Assembly: GCF_000633595.2 (NCBI RefSeq)
Contig: NZ_JIBU02000031.1
Span: 1-64,000 of the forward strand
DNA length: 64,000 nt
From: Clostridium drakei
GTDB lineage: Bacteria > Bacillota > Clostridia > Clostridiales > Clostridiaceae
Reading direction: 5' to 3'
Made by a program: the position numbers and the translations under genes. Positions within the stretch are counted from its first letter, which is position 1. Each line of letters begins with the position of its first letter. Shown here piece by piece: positions 9,101 to 17,265 of the stretch. The notes under the pieces are model-generated. The model was given only the letters and a program-made list of their open reading frames with translations, had not been told where the DNA came from and did no database searches.

Positions 9101-9739
9101 TAAATCCTCTGGCATCTTATTTTCATAAAGATTGTCTATTGAATCTGTAAAATCATCTTCTATGACTTTTAAAAATTCTGCATATCTATAATCTTTTTCT
9201 ACCATTTTACAGCTGCAGTATATTGAATAAAGCAACATTTTTTGATTTGTCTTTACTAAACCAGCTGCCTTAATTAAAACCTCAGGATTTTCATTGCAAA
9301 TATCATATATTATTTTAAAATACCTTCTTTCCAATCTATTGAAGTCATAAGTTAAGGGTTCTATATATAATATTAATACTATATATTTTTCAATTCCAGC
9401 ATCTATAAATTCTTTTGCATTGAGTTCTGAAAACCAATAATAGGATTTATTTACTATAAGACTGGCACTTGGACCACCCATTTTAAATAACATGTTTATG
9501 TACTTTCTCATATAATCATTATTTTTATATTTTCTGACGGAACTAAGTGCATGGACAGTTTTTTTAAGGTTATCATCTGAAATTGAATAAAATTTTATTT
9601 CAGGCAATATATTTAAAAATTCATTTTCATCAATTTCATCTTCAAGGTAATCTTCTAATTTTTCTACCACATTTTCAGACACATTAAGTTCCTCAAGTGT
9701 ATCCATTATTCTATTTAATAAGTGTTCTTTCATATTCAT
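6179..9739 (-). CDS. Giant DUF4132-domain protein (YehI/MolR-like)
   Basis: A 1186-residue cytosolic protein, last gene of the MoxR-VWA-SWIM cluster. The N-terminal about 850 residues are almost all amphipathic helices with a HEAT-like look. The C-terminal about 300 residues (from roughly 900) hold the DUF4132 domain, with recognisable stretches FAIGLVWGAY, IGLVHPLEL and EQLENYEIVQPIGQL. Length and architecture match E. coli YehI, earlier called MolR, whose role is unclear. The start is ATG at 9739 after GGAGATGA. It follows a small helical gene by about 80 bases on the same strand, so co-transcription is likely. No catalytic motif is evident. Confidence 0.85.
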   Translation of the reverse strand: MNMKEHLLNRIMDTLEELNVSENVVEKLEDYLEDEIDENEFLNILPEIKFYSISDDNLKKTVHALSSVRKYKNNDYMRKYINMLFKMGGPSASLIVNKSYYWFSELNAKEFIDAGIEKYIVLILYIEPLTYDFNRLERRYFKIIYDICNENPEVLIKAAGLVKTNQKMLLYSIYCSCKMVEKDYRYAEFLKVIEDDFTDSIDNLYENKMPEDLVKKIQDFINGNDHKLPESIIDKVKTYKFNNYLFKFLIGLSSLNASRSATLKKIFRFFTMVDFKFALNSAYAIMPVASCYSDTVNNFDTIFEIPSKYHIAWYAEKFTGNENATKVLSERLKKDKKTFEDAIGLCEGIAKNYLISFMLDDDKKMDYIKSLENDCVNIFSEILREDDVDEGDISIVEAFLNGTSAFEEVKNRIYSINPKELNSWRVNSDLTYLFSILCKKIGCNVDIYERSIVILSVLKYQRYILNLASVHDKQSGNRYSKEKFQLIFDILRKYNVSVTMKMKIIDKILTSYDYENNIANAMTDVLKDIIIQDGKEVIQNIKNISADSRCTFIEYIFKIKSEENMKAIFDEFASSSKKVKEKIIELFTNDLNNISYIDDIINKLKSQKQGEREIAIKIFSKWYDKNISQEIKKLIKDSLSYALEVEKSQKIRTLLMEVLGIEQEGEEKELKDDDLIKNLLKGNKKKSLSWLEFESLPKVRLKENDNYCEEDYLKAILLCYSASSNIGISVDGDRFAEKLNEFDMKLFANEVFDRWFEKGAESKKRWVLGFSAVHGGDEIVVKLEKDINNWAKNSRGAIASEAVKALALNGSSSALLIVDGISRKFKYKQVKKAASEALDFAAEQMGVDREELSDKIVPNLGFDINGERIFDYGSRKFTVNLTPDLSIEVYDENKKKLKNLPSPGKRDDEEKAKEAHSEFKTFKKQLKTTVSIQTTRMDLALSNDRKWTKTTWMNLFVENPIMHQFAIGLVWGAYKDSKLINTFRYMEDGSFNTKDEDEFELLDDCSIGLVHPLELNGEDLTLWNEQLENYEIVQPIGQLNRKTFTLTEKEKSMNYVDRFGGKIVNGLSLAGKLMNYGWYRGSVQDAGGYYELYKEDKNLSIGVELSFEGLYVGDENEDTTIYILRFYNSGTVERGSYIYDEIKKEHLLSLSKVPKKYFSEILHQVDNALSSSTLVNENWRKEIKLD

Positions 9740-9818
9740 AAAACATCATCTCCATTTCATATACAGCTTATTAACTCAATAATCAAAAACTACTTTTTTA
9801 AAGTACAGCTTTTAACTA

Positions 9819-10142
9819 TCAAATCTTTGCTATTTTTTCTTTTAGATTTAACATATATAATTTTTTACTACAAATTAAACAATACTCATTTAACTCTGAA
9901 TAATTTTTCATGGTTTCTTCATAATCAAAATTAAAGTTATGTCTTTTATTTGAAAGTTTATCACATATATTTTTTAACTTCTTGGCACCATAGGTCATTC
10001 CACAACTTTCCATCAGCAGACTTAACCTTAAAAATTCGTTTAAAGTAAAATCACCTGGTGAATTAAATCCGCTAAAAAAAATTTCTTGTAAAGCCTTTTC
10101 GACTTCCTTTAATATTTCAAGTATTTCTTCTTTCTCATTCAT
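9819..10142 (-). CDS. Small helical protein of unknown function in the SWIM/DUF4132 cluster
   Basis: About 107 residues, charged and predicted all-helical, starting MNEKEEILEILKEVEKALQEI. I do not recognise a family. It lies 22 bases after the SWIM protein gene and before the DUF4132 gene, so it is probably a dedicated partner of one of them. The ATG at 10142 has GGTGA upstream; an alternative ATG 12 bases earlier has no good ribosome-binding site. Two cysteines (CLICSKK) near the C-terminus could be structural. Confidence 0.7.
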   Translation of the reverse strand: MNEKEEILEILKEVEKALQEIFFSGFNSPGDFTLNEFLRLSLLMESCGMTYGAKKLKNICDKLSNKRHNFNFDYEETMKNYSELNEYCLICSKKLYMLNLKEKIAKI

Positions 10143-10164
10143 ATATATCACCATCCAATAGTTG

Positions 10165-11844
10165 CTATACTGTTAAGTTTTCAACTTCTCCTGCATCATC
10201 ATAATAGCTGATTGGGTAAAACATAAGCTTTTCTTTATCTATATAAACCTTTCCCATAAATAAATGAGTTTTTTTATATTTTACCAACCTTTCTAAAGTT
10301 CTTATAATTTTTTTACCTTCACTAGAAAATTTAACAATTACTTTGCAAACATTTTTTTCTTTATCATATATTGGGAGTGAAAATTCTTGAGTTATATTAT
10401 CAAAATTAGCCTCTCCAAATTCATTTATACTTAAAAATACTAAGTTATAATTTTCATTTTTCCCATTTTCATTTAAAAATATCTTTTCTAAAAGCTGCTG
10501 CCAGTTATCATAAGTAAAATTTTCAACATTTAATTTTGAAAAATAACTTTTATCTATAATTGTTCCTTTTGATTCACTGCTGGAAGAAATTCTATTTGCA
10601 GAATTTATTTTGCCATGAACAAGCTTAAAAGTTATTTTAGACAATTCCTGTACACTGCAATTTAGTTCCCATGGTGCAGCTTCATTAAAATTTCTTTTAA
10701 CTTTTACATTGTCATAATATGTAGGAATTGCATGAGTATATGTATAAATTTGCTTTCTTTTGTTTTCTAAAAAATAATAAGTAATTCCTTCATAGCCTGA
10801 TTTACTCTTCCACTTTTCAGCACCAAAACCATGAAGCTCTACTGGAGGAATTTCATAATAAGAACTTTTAAATTCACCAACTAATGAGCTTAATTTATTT
10901 AAATCTTCTATATTTTCCATGGAAATTGTCCTAGTATAAAGATTAGTTAGTTTGTTTAACAGATTTTTTGCAGTAAAAGAGGCATTTTTATTAAAATAAA
11001 GTAAAAACTCCTCTCTTATATCCCTTATGCTTTTTTCAAAATTAGGCAACTCATAATTATGACATATAACTGCAGTGCTATTTAGCTTGTCCAAAATTGT
11101 TATAGGAGTTCTTGAAAGACCTGTTATAAATATGTCTTCAATAGTCTGTCTTAACTTTACTGCCGCCTTTTTCATCTCATCTTTATTAAAAAGCAATTCA
11201 TTCTCAATAAAGTCTTTGAGTTTTTCAAGTTTCAAATACCCTTTTTCAAGTTTATATAAAATTAAAGCTTCAGCTTTATGTACACAAAGTTCTTTTGACT
11301 TGCAGCTGCAAATTGAATTTTCTATATCATCTAAAAGCTTAACTAATATGCCTTCATCATTAAAATCAACTTCTATAATAGAACCTTCTTTTATTGTAAA
11401 GTTTATTCCGTATTCTATTCTTTTTACTATGTTTTCTAAGCTTTTTTCTCCTATTTTATTTTTTATATCCTCTATTTTAAATTCTTTTAATTTTAAAAAT
11501 TCTTCGTTATCTTCCTTATATTCATCTTCACTATTTTCTAATTTAAATATTTCTTTTTGGTTTTCAATTAAATATAAATAGCACATAATAACATGCTTGC
11601 ATATACTTCTTGATGGGCAGCTGCATTGGTATTTTTGAATATCTTCACTTATAAGACAAGTTATATCATCAATTTTAAACTCAATGCCTTCATCTTTTGT
11701 TTCATATTCAAAGTTTGAAACTTTAGCTAAATCCTTTTCTGCCCTATTTGTAATACCCTTATTGCTTATTCCTACAAGATATTCTTTATTTATAGTTTTA
11801 ATGAATTTTCCAAAGGTTTTTAAGAAATTATCTTTGCTATCCAA
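10165..11844 (-). CDS. Double SWIM zinc-finger protein
   Basis: A 559-residue protein with two zinc-binding SWIM motifs of identical spacing: C74-x-C76-x5-C82-x-H84 (CSCPSRSICKH) and C179-x-C181-x5-C187-x-H189 (CSCKSKELCVH). SWIM fingers bind DNA or proteins. The rest is helical with a beta-rich C-terminal part. It corresponds in position and type to E. coli YehQ. The start appears to be TTG at 11844, preceded by a run of seven G that acts as the ribosome-binding site and lies inside the end of the upstream VWA gene; the two genes overlap by 25 bases. See the finding on the possible frameshift fusion. Confidence 0.85.
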   Translation of the reverse strand: MDSKDNFLKTFGKFIKTINKEYLVGISNKGITNRAEKDLAKVSNFEYETKDEGIEFKIDDITCLISEDIQKYQCSCPSRSICKHVIMCYLYLIENQKEIFKLENSEDEYKEDNEEFLKLKEFKIEDIKNKIGEKSLENIVKRIEYGINFTIKEGSIIEVDFNDEGILVKLLDDIENSICSCKSKELCVHKAEALILYKLEKGYLKLEKLKDFIENELLFNKDEMKKAAVKLRQTIEDIFITGLSRTPITILDKLNSTAVICHNYELPNFEKSIRDIREEFLLYFNKNASFTAKNLLNKLTNLYTRTISMENIEDLNKLSSLVGEFKSSYYEIPPVELHGFGAEKWKSKSGYEGITYYFLENKRKQIYTYTHAIPTYYDNVKVKRNFNEAAPWELNCSVQELSKITFKLVHGKINSANRISSSSESKGTIIDKSYFSKLNVENFTYDNWQQLLEKIFLNENGKNENYNLVFLSINEFGEANFDNITQEFSLPIYDKEKNVCKVIVKFSSEGKKIIRTLERLVKYKKTHLFMGKVYIDKEKLMFYPISYYDDAGEVENLTV

Positions 11845-12944
11845 TTTGATAACCCCCCCGGCGTCATTGCTGCAACTTCTGCTCCAAGAGAAGCCATTTT
11901 TAAGCCAGCATTTTTATCATAGGAAGGTGATGCCTCCATATCCAGTGCTGTAAGTACAATCAACTTTGACCCACTTTCAACAATGGATTTTGCCCTAGCG
12001 TACATGTTTCCATAACCTCCTCCTTCATATAGATCCGTAACTAAAATTACTATAGTTCTATGTGGATTTTCAATTAAACCTTCACAATAAGTTAATGCCT
12101 TACTTATATTAGTACCACCACCAAGCTGTATACTCATAAGAGTTTCCACCGGATCATCAATGTATCCAGTTAAATCCACCACTTCTGTATCAAATATAAC
12201 AAGATTTGTTTTAAGCATCGGAAGCTTTGCAAATATTCCAGCCATTATTGCACTGTGAATTACAGAATCAAGCATAGATCCACTTTCATCCACTGCGATT
12301 ATCACATCCCAAGGATTAAATTTCTTAACTCTTTCATTGAAATATATTTTATCTACAATAATTTTGTTTTCATTTAAATCGTAATTTTTTAAATTTCTCT
12401 TTATAGTCTTCTTAAAATCTATATTTCTTGAGCATTTAATTATAGAGGATTTATTTTTATTTATCCTTCCTGTAATGGACTTCTTAACATCATTTTCAAG
12501 CTCTTTAGTTATTTGTTCTGCAATGTTTTTTACAATGGTCTTTGCAGTATTTAAAACCTCACCTTTCATAAGACGCTTCATCTGAAGTATATTTTTTAGA
12601 AGTTCTTTATTAGGCTCCAACTTTTTAAGAACTTCTTTGTCTGTTAAGAGCTCTGTTAGATTGTATTTTTCAATAGCATGCTTTTCAAGGACTTCAACCG
12701 TTTCCTTTGGAAAAAGTTCTCTTATCTTAGTTATCCATTTTGGTACAGTTAAATCTGAAGCTGATAAGCTGCCCGGACCTTTACTTTTTCTTACACCGTC
12801 TTTTTCGCTATATTCCCTAGAATATAAAAAATCTAATAAATTGTCCATATCCATGTAATTAATACTTGAATTACCACTTTCAAAGGAAATTTGATTTTCT
12901 GAATATTTTCCAAGTATTAATCTCCATCTGCTTATATTGCTCAC
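11820..12944 (-). CDS. VWA-domain (MIDAS) protein, YehP-like
   Basis: About 374 residues. The N-terminal 200 residues are helical. The C-terminal von Willebrand factor A domain has an intact metal-ion-dependent adhesion site: D219-E-S221-G-S223, the threonine in LGGGTNIS, and the aspartate in LVTDLYEGG. Proteins of this kind usually act with a MoxR-type AAA ATPase in metal insertion or complex assembly. The start is GTG at 12944, eleven bases after AGGAGG; an in-frame GTG 12 bases upstream abuts the ribosome-binding site. The gene ends in a G7 tract and overlaps the SWIM gene. Confidence 0.9.
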   Translation of the reverse strand: MSNISRWRLILGKYSENQISFESGNSSINYMDMDNLLDFLYSREYSEKDGVRKSKGPGSLSASDLTVPKWITKIRELFPKETVEVLEKHAIEKYNLTELLTDKEVLKKLEPNKELLKNILQMKRLMKGEVLNTAKTIVKNIAEQITKELENDVKKSITGRINKNKSSIIKCSRNIDFKKTIKRNLKNYDLNENKIIVDKIYFNERVKKFNPWDVIIAVDESGSMLDSVIHSAIMAGIFAKLPMLKTNLVIFDTEVVDLTGYIDDPVETLMSIQLGGGTNISKALTYCEGLIENPHRTIVILVTDLYEGGGYGNMYARAKSIVESGSKLIVLTALDMEASPSYDKNAGLKMASLGAEVAAMTPGGLSNWIAKIIS

Positions 12945-13022
12945 TAGACTCTCCACCTCCTACTTAATTATTATATTTTCTCTAAAGCAAGATTTATTTT
13001 CATTTTATAGGACAGAATACAA

Positions 13023-13388
13023 TTATCCATTATAGCCTGCAATTAGAATTAAAATACTTATATGCAGCAATTGATCAATTAGATTAACTACATAATATTT
13101 TAAAGACCCATGTATATATGAAATCTTATAGCATTTAATATAGTCAATAATAAAATGACTGATAAAAACTATAAAAATGTTGTATACAGTAAATAACTTC
13201 AAAAATAAAAATGCTAAAGAAGCTGATAAAGTATATAAAATTACATGTATAACTATAAACTTTACATTCTGCCTTTTTAGTATTCCAAAATCACTGCACT
13301 TAAAAATTTTTCTTATAAACAAACTTCTTTGAAGAACCACATCTCCAAATAAGTGAAAAAATATTAGTATAAAGTATGTCTTCATCAT
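13023..13388 (-). CDS. DUF3307 integral membrane protein
   Basis: A 121-residue, very hydrophobic protein with about four membrane helices. The polar signature HLFGDVVLQ near the N-terminus and HFIIDYIK in the third helix are the conserved His/Asp patches of DUF3307. Family function is unknown. It is inserted between the DUF5682 and VWA genes, with gaps of about 60-80 bases each side on the same strand. It may be a passenger or a membrane anchor of the complex; E. coli's yeh set, as I recall it, lacks an equivalent. Confidence 0.8.
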   Translation of the reverse strand: MMKTYFILIFFHLFGDVVLQRSLFIRKIFKCSDFGILKRQNVKFIVIHVILYTLSASLAFLFLKLFTVYNIFIVFISHFIIDYIKCYKISYIHGSLKYYVVNLIDQLLHISILILIAGYNG

Positions 13389-13449
13389 TAAACCTCATGT
13401 TACATATAGTGTATAAGTTATATTTTTTTGAATTTCACTTATGAATATA

Positions 13450-15870
13450 TCAATCACTTGATATTATTCCCATTTGCTTCATTTTACTAACTGCATATTT
13501 ATCAGTTTCTTCTCCAAACTTCAAAATTTCAGGCGAAACAGTTGTTAATTTATCAAAATGACTTTTAGAAGTATCATAAGCTTGTGCTACTTTTTCTCCT
13601 ATTTCATCTATTTCCCTTGGTATAAAGTAGCTGAAAGCAAGTCTAAGATTTGGAACAATCCTTATAAACTCTTCTTCTGAAACATTGCCTACAAATTTGT
13701 CAATAGATTTCAAAATTGAATCCTCAACAAAAATCAAATCTCTAGCTGTTGAAAATAACCCATTTAAAAATAAAGGTGCTTTTAAAGCTTCATCTTTAGT
13801 CCCCATAATATATCCTTCTAAAGTTTTTGCTATTTTATTTACTTTCATTTCGCCAAATCCATATAATATCCCATATGCAGCCCCTTCAATTCCAGCATTT
13901 ATAGAATCCTTTCTTAATAGTGAAAATAATGCTTCTTTAAAAAGATTACTATCCAATTTAATTTCTCTGTTAAGTACAATATTAAATACTTCCTTTAAAC
14001 AATTTATTGCTTTTACGGTTTCTTCTTCATTAATGGAATTCATGTCTGAAATCAATATGCATATTTTACTATAAGCATAAAAAATCATATTTTCTATTTC
14101 ATTCATACAATCCATTAAATACAATTCTCTTACTTCATAAATGTGATTTAAATAATACAAACATTCCACTAATGAATAAAAACTTCCATCCTCTGTAATA
14201 TTCTTTTTTAATGAACTTATGGTGAAATTAAAAATTTCATCAAGTCCCATGTTAAATGCCTGCACCAGCATTTTAGAAATACTAGATGAATTTTTTGCAC
14301 TTTCGGATATTTCCTTTTTTATAAGGGAAGTGCAAGCTTCTTTTAAGGTTCCTCCATAAACTGAGTTTTCAATGAGAATAGAATCCACAGAAGTACTCCA
14401 TTTATAATTCCAGGTTTCCCTTATTAAATTAACATTTTTCTTCAGTAAAATATTAGGACCCTTTAAAAGATTACAAAAGTTAGTATCCATAAATTTCATT
14501 CTATGCATAAAGCAGCTTATTTCTCTATATCTCTTAGATGAAAATATTTCAAGAACAATCTCCTGACCAATAGTTGTATTTACCTTTAATTTGAATTTTG
14601 AACAACTATCCTTAAAATCATTTACAAGAGGTGGTACATCAGCTAAGTCACAAAGCTTACCAATTTTATTACCTGTAAGCTGTTTATACAAAATTTTTAA
14701 TGGTTCTTCTGTAGATATATTCAAATCACCTTTTATAAATGAAGAAGTTACAGCATCTATAAGTTCATAAACTCCTATTTGTGATTTTCCTCTTAAGCTG
14801 GCAAGTCCTCTGCACATATCAAAAGCACATATTTCATCAAAAGTAGAAAGACATCCATCATTTTTTCTTACCTTTTTACCGCTTTCAATAATATTTGAAA
14901 GTACAGAATTATTGTAAGGCGTTTCACATTTTTCCTCAATGTTATTCCATATTCCTTCATAAAAACTAGGGAATGGCATTCCGCTGGCATATCCATTTAA
15001 TTGATCTGCTGCCTCCATAGAATAAGGCATAACATATACTCCCTTATCCTTTTCATCAATTTTAGAAAGCTTCATCTTATTATCCTTATCTAAAAGTTCA
15101 ATTATCCCTGAAGTGTGAAAGCCTCCCGTAACAACTAAAATCTTATTATAACTTTTAAGAGCTTCTTGTATTTTAGAAGTCATAAAAATTTCTCTTGCTA
15201 AGCATCCTTCTTCTATAAGTTCTTCTTCTTTACTATAAGCTCTTGAAAAATAACAATAGGAAAGTAAATTGTATACAAATTTTTCTTTGTTCATATTAAG
15301 TCCTTGAATTTCAAATAACTTTTCCCAAAGCTCATTGAAATTTCTGCAACCTTCTTTTTCAGAAATACTTTTTAAAAACTTACTTCTTTCTAAAAAATAA
15401 TCATCATTGTAATTTAATTTATCCTGCCTTTTCAAAAGACCCTTTCCTTCAATGCTGTTTATTAAAATATCACTATAGGAAAGATCTATAAACTGCGTTT
15501 CTATTTTTCTTTCTCTTCCCTGTCTCAATGCTACAAGTTCTGGTGAATAATCTAAAAATGGATAATAACATCTATATTTACCTTTAGTACCATCTACAAG
15601 CTCTTTTGAATCAGAATAAGAATAATAAATTGCAAAAGGTGCTTTACTTTCCTCATGGCATAAAATATCTTTTACCCTATTCCCATCTATAGGCCCTTCA
15701 ATTAATATAATATCTGGATTATATTCCTCAATAGTACTCTTTAAATGATAAGAACATGCAGGACTGTGATGTCTTACAGGAAAAAATACAAGCTTTGAAT
15801 TTAAATTAAAAGCTTTTTTAAATAGTTCATCTATTTTATCCATTTCCTTGCTTCGTAATACTTCTCCCAT
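13450..15870 (-). CDS. DUF5682 family protein (YehM-like)
   Basis: An 806-residue cytosolic protein. The N-terminal third contains FFPVRHHSPACSYHL and DIILIEGPIDG, then VVTGGFHTSG around residue 240. These histidine- and glutamate-bearing motifs recall the TraB/ChaN (TIKI) hydrolase fold, an inference from pattern only. The remainder is helical. The ATG at 15870 lies inside the 3' end of the AAA ATPase gene (40-base overlap) with AAGGTGG upstream, so it is translationally coupled to it. It matches E. coli YehM by neighbourhood and size class. Biochemical role unknown. Confidence 0.85.
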   Translation of the reverse strand: MGEVLRSKEMDKIDELFKKAFNLNSKLVFFPVRHHSPACSYHLKSTIEEYNPDIILIEGPIDGNRVKDILCHEESKAPFAIYYSYSDSKELVDGTKGKYRCYYPFLDYSPELVALRQGRERKIETQFIDLSYSDILINSIEGKGLLKRQDKLNYNDDYFLERSKFLKSISEKEGCRNFNELWEKLFEIQGLNMNKEKFVYNLLSYCYFSRAYSKEEELIEEGCLAREIFMTSKIQEALKSYNKILVVTGGFHTSGIIELLDKDNKMKLSKIDEKDKGVYVMPYSMEAADQLNGYASGMPFPSFYEGIWNNIEEKCETPYNNSVLSNIIESGKKVRKNDGCLSTFDEICAFDMCRGLASLRGKSQIGVYELIDAVTSSFIKGDLNISTEEPLKILYKQLTGNKIGKLCDLADVPPLVNDFKDSCSKFKLKVNTTIGQEIVLEIFSSKRYREISCFMHRMKFMDTNFCNLLKGPNILLKKNVNLIRETWNYKWSTSVDSILIENSVYGGTLKEACTSLIKKEISESAKNSSSISKMLVQAFNMGLDEIFNFTISSLKKNITEDGSFYSLVECLYYLNHIYEVRELYLMDCMNEIENMIFYAYSKICILISDMNSINEEETVKAINCLKEVFNIVLNREIKLDSNLFKEALFSLLRKDSINAGIEGAAYGILYGFGEMKVNKIAKTLEGYIMGTKDEALKAPLFLNGLFSTARDLIFVEDSILKSIDKFVGNVSEEEFIRIVPNLRLAFSYFIPREIDEIGEKVAQAYDTSKSHFDKLTTVSPEILKFGEETDKYAVSKMKQMGIISSD

Positions 15871-16946
15871 AAACTACCACCTTCTACAGCTTTTGATTTT
15901 ACAACAACATTAAAATAATTTTTTAATTTTTCAAGATCATCTCTGCTCTCTTTTAAAGCAGCACCCATAATGTTTTGGACCATAGAATCCAAGCTTATTT
16001 TAGAATCCCCATAATAATAAGAGTTCATTATAGTTTGATAATAAACAGACACAGCTTCTGCAGTACTCATTACTGAAGAAGGTTTGTCTATTCTTATTCC
16101 ATTAGAAGATATTCCTTCTCTTAATTCATGAAAAGTTGAAGCTAAGAGACTTGCTACATCCTCCTCAACTTGCATTTCTACATTATTCTGAGATGTAAGT
16201 TTCTTTACTTCATTTGTTATAATCTTAGCCTCAAGAGAAACATCCTTTATAGGAAATATAGTTTCAAAGTTGAATCTTCTCTTTAAGGCACTACTCATTT
16301 CATTAACACCTTTATCCCGAGTATTAGCAGTACCAATTACGTTAAAACCAGGCTTTGCAAATAAAAGGCCTTCACTTTCTCCAAGTTCTGGTATGTTTAA
16401 TACTTTATCACTTAATATGCTTATTAAACTATCTTGAATTTCAGAAGGACATCTTGTTATTTCCTCAAATCTTGTAATAATACCCTTTTCCATTCCAACA
16501 AATAATGGTGCTTTTACTAATGCTTCTAAAGTTGGTCCTTTAGCTAAAAGCATGGCATAATTCCAGGAATATTTAATCATATCCTCTGTGGTACCTGCTG
16601 TTCCTTGAACCGTATTGTTACTATATCCACATATTGCTGCTGATAAAAATTCAGATAACATAGTCTTTGCAGTCCCTGGCTCTCCAACTAACATCAATCC
16701 TCTATTACCAGCAAGGGTTATAATGCACCTTTCAACTAATGAATCATTTCCAAAAAATTTTTTATTTATATGTATAGTTTTATTCTTATAAGTTAAAGGT
16801 TCAGAACTTCCAAGTATGAATTTTCTAACAGCTTTTGGTGACAAAATCCAATTATTAGGTTTAATGCCATCATCATTTTTCTTTAAAGCTGCAAGTTCTT
16901 CCTTATATAAAACCTCTACAGGTGGTTTTAACATTTTCTCCGCCAT
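15831..16946 (-). CDS. MoxR-type AAA+ ATPase (YehL-like)
   Basis: About 371 residues. Walker A is G88-EPGTAKT, Walker B is ITRFEEITR (E161-E162), and sensor 1 is NVIGTANTRDKG; the conserved arginine-finger region follows as SALKRRFNFE. This is the layout of MoxR-like chaperone ATPases, which remodel or load cofactors into target complexes together with VWA proteins. The ATG at 16946 sits five bases after TAGGAGGG; an upstream in-frame TTG is unlikely. It is the first gene of the seven-gene minus-strand cluster running to 6179. Confidence 0.9.
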   Translation of the reverse strand: MAEKMLKPPVEVLYKEELAALKKNDDGIKPNNWILSPKAVRKFILGSSEPLTYKNKTIHINKKFFGNDSLVERCIITLAGNRGLMLVGEPGTAKTMLSEFLSAAICGYSNNTVQGTAGTTEDMIKYSWNYAMLLAKGPTLEALVKAPLFVGMEKGIITRFEEITRCPSEIQDSLISILSDKVLNIPELGESEGLLFAKPGFNVIGTANTRDKGVNEMSSALKRRFNFETIFPIKDVSLEAKIITNEVKKLTSQNNVEMQVEEDVASLLASTFHELREGISSNGIRIDKPSSVMSTAEAVSVYYQTIMNSYYYGDSKISLDSMVQNIMGAALKESRDDLEKLKNYFNVVVKSKAVEGGSLWEKYYEARKWIK

Positions 16947-17265
16947 ACAATCCCTCCTACATTTTATCAAATAATATGTTAAAACATATATTTCTTCATA
17001 TTATCTTAAAATTTACCATATTCATATATCGGATATTTTTGATTATAGTTTAGATTAATGTAATTTTACACTGCAGCAACTATTATGTGCATGTTCTGCA
17101 ACTTACAAAACTTTATAATATTAACTTAAATCAACATTGTTTTTAATATAAAAACGTAAATAACCACTTAAGCAGAAAAAAACGTACTGAATTTTTCCAA
17201 TACGTTTATCAATTAAACTTTAATTATATCTCTAAATTAAAACCATCTATTTTTTATACAACTGC
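16947..17265 (-). promoter_or_regulatory. Gap: upstream region of the MoxR cluster plus terminator of the next gene
   Basis: About 320 bases of AT-rich sequence without a coding frame. It must hold the promoter of the seven-gene MoxR-to-DUF4132 cluster on the minus strand, but I cannot pick a convincing -35/-10 pair. The right part carries the terminator described separately. Confidence 0.5.
17176..17207 (-). terminator. Rho-independent terminator of the DUF1703-type gene
   Basis: Read on the minus strand, AAACGTA (17201-17207) and TACGTTT (17180-17186) form a 7-bp stem with a 14-base loop followed by a run of seven T. It lies about 60 bases beyond the stop of the AAA-ATPase-like gene. Confidence 0.75.

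Noticed and set aside
11075-11581. 168-residue plus-strand frame inside the SWIM gene
   Set aside because: Ser/Phe-rich antisense shadow of a lysine-rich gene, no ribosome-binding site.
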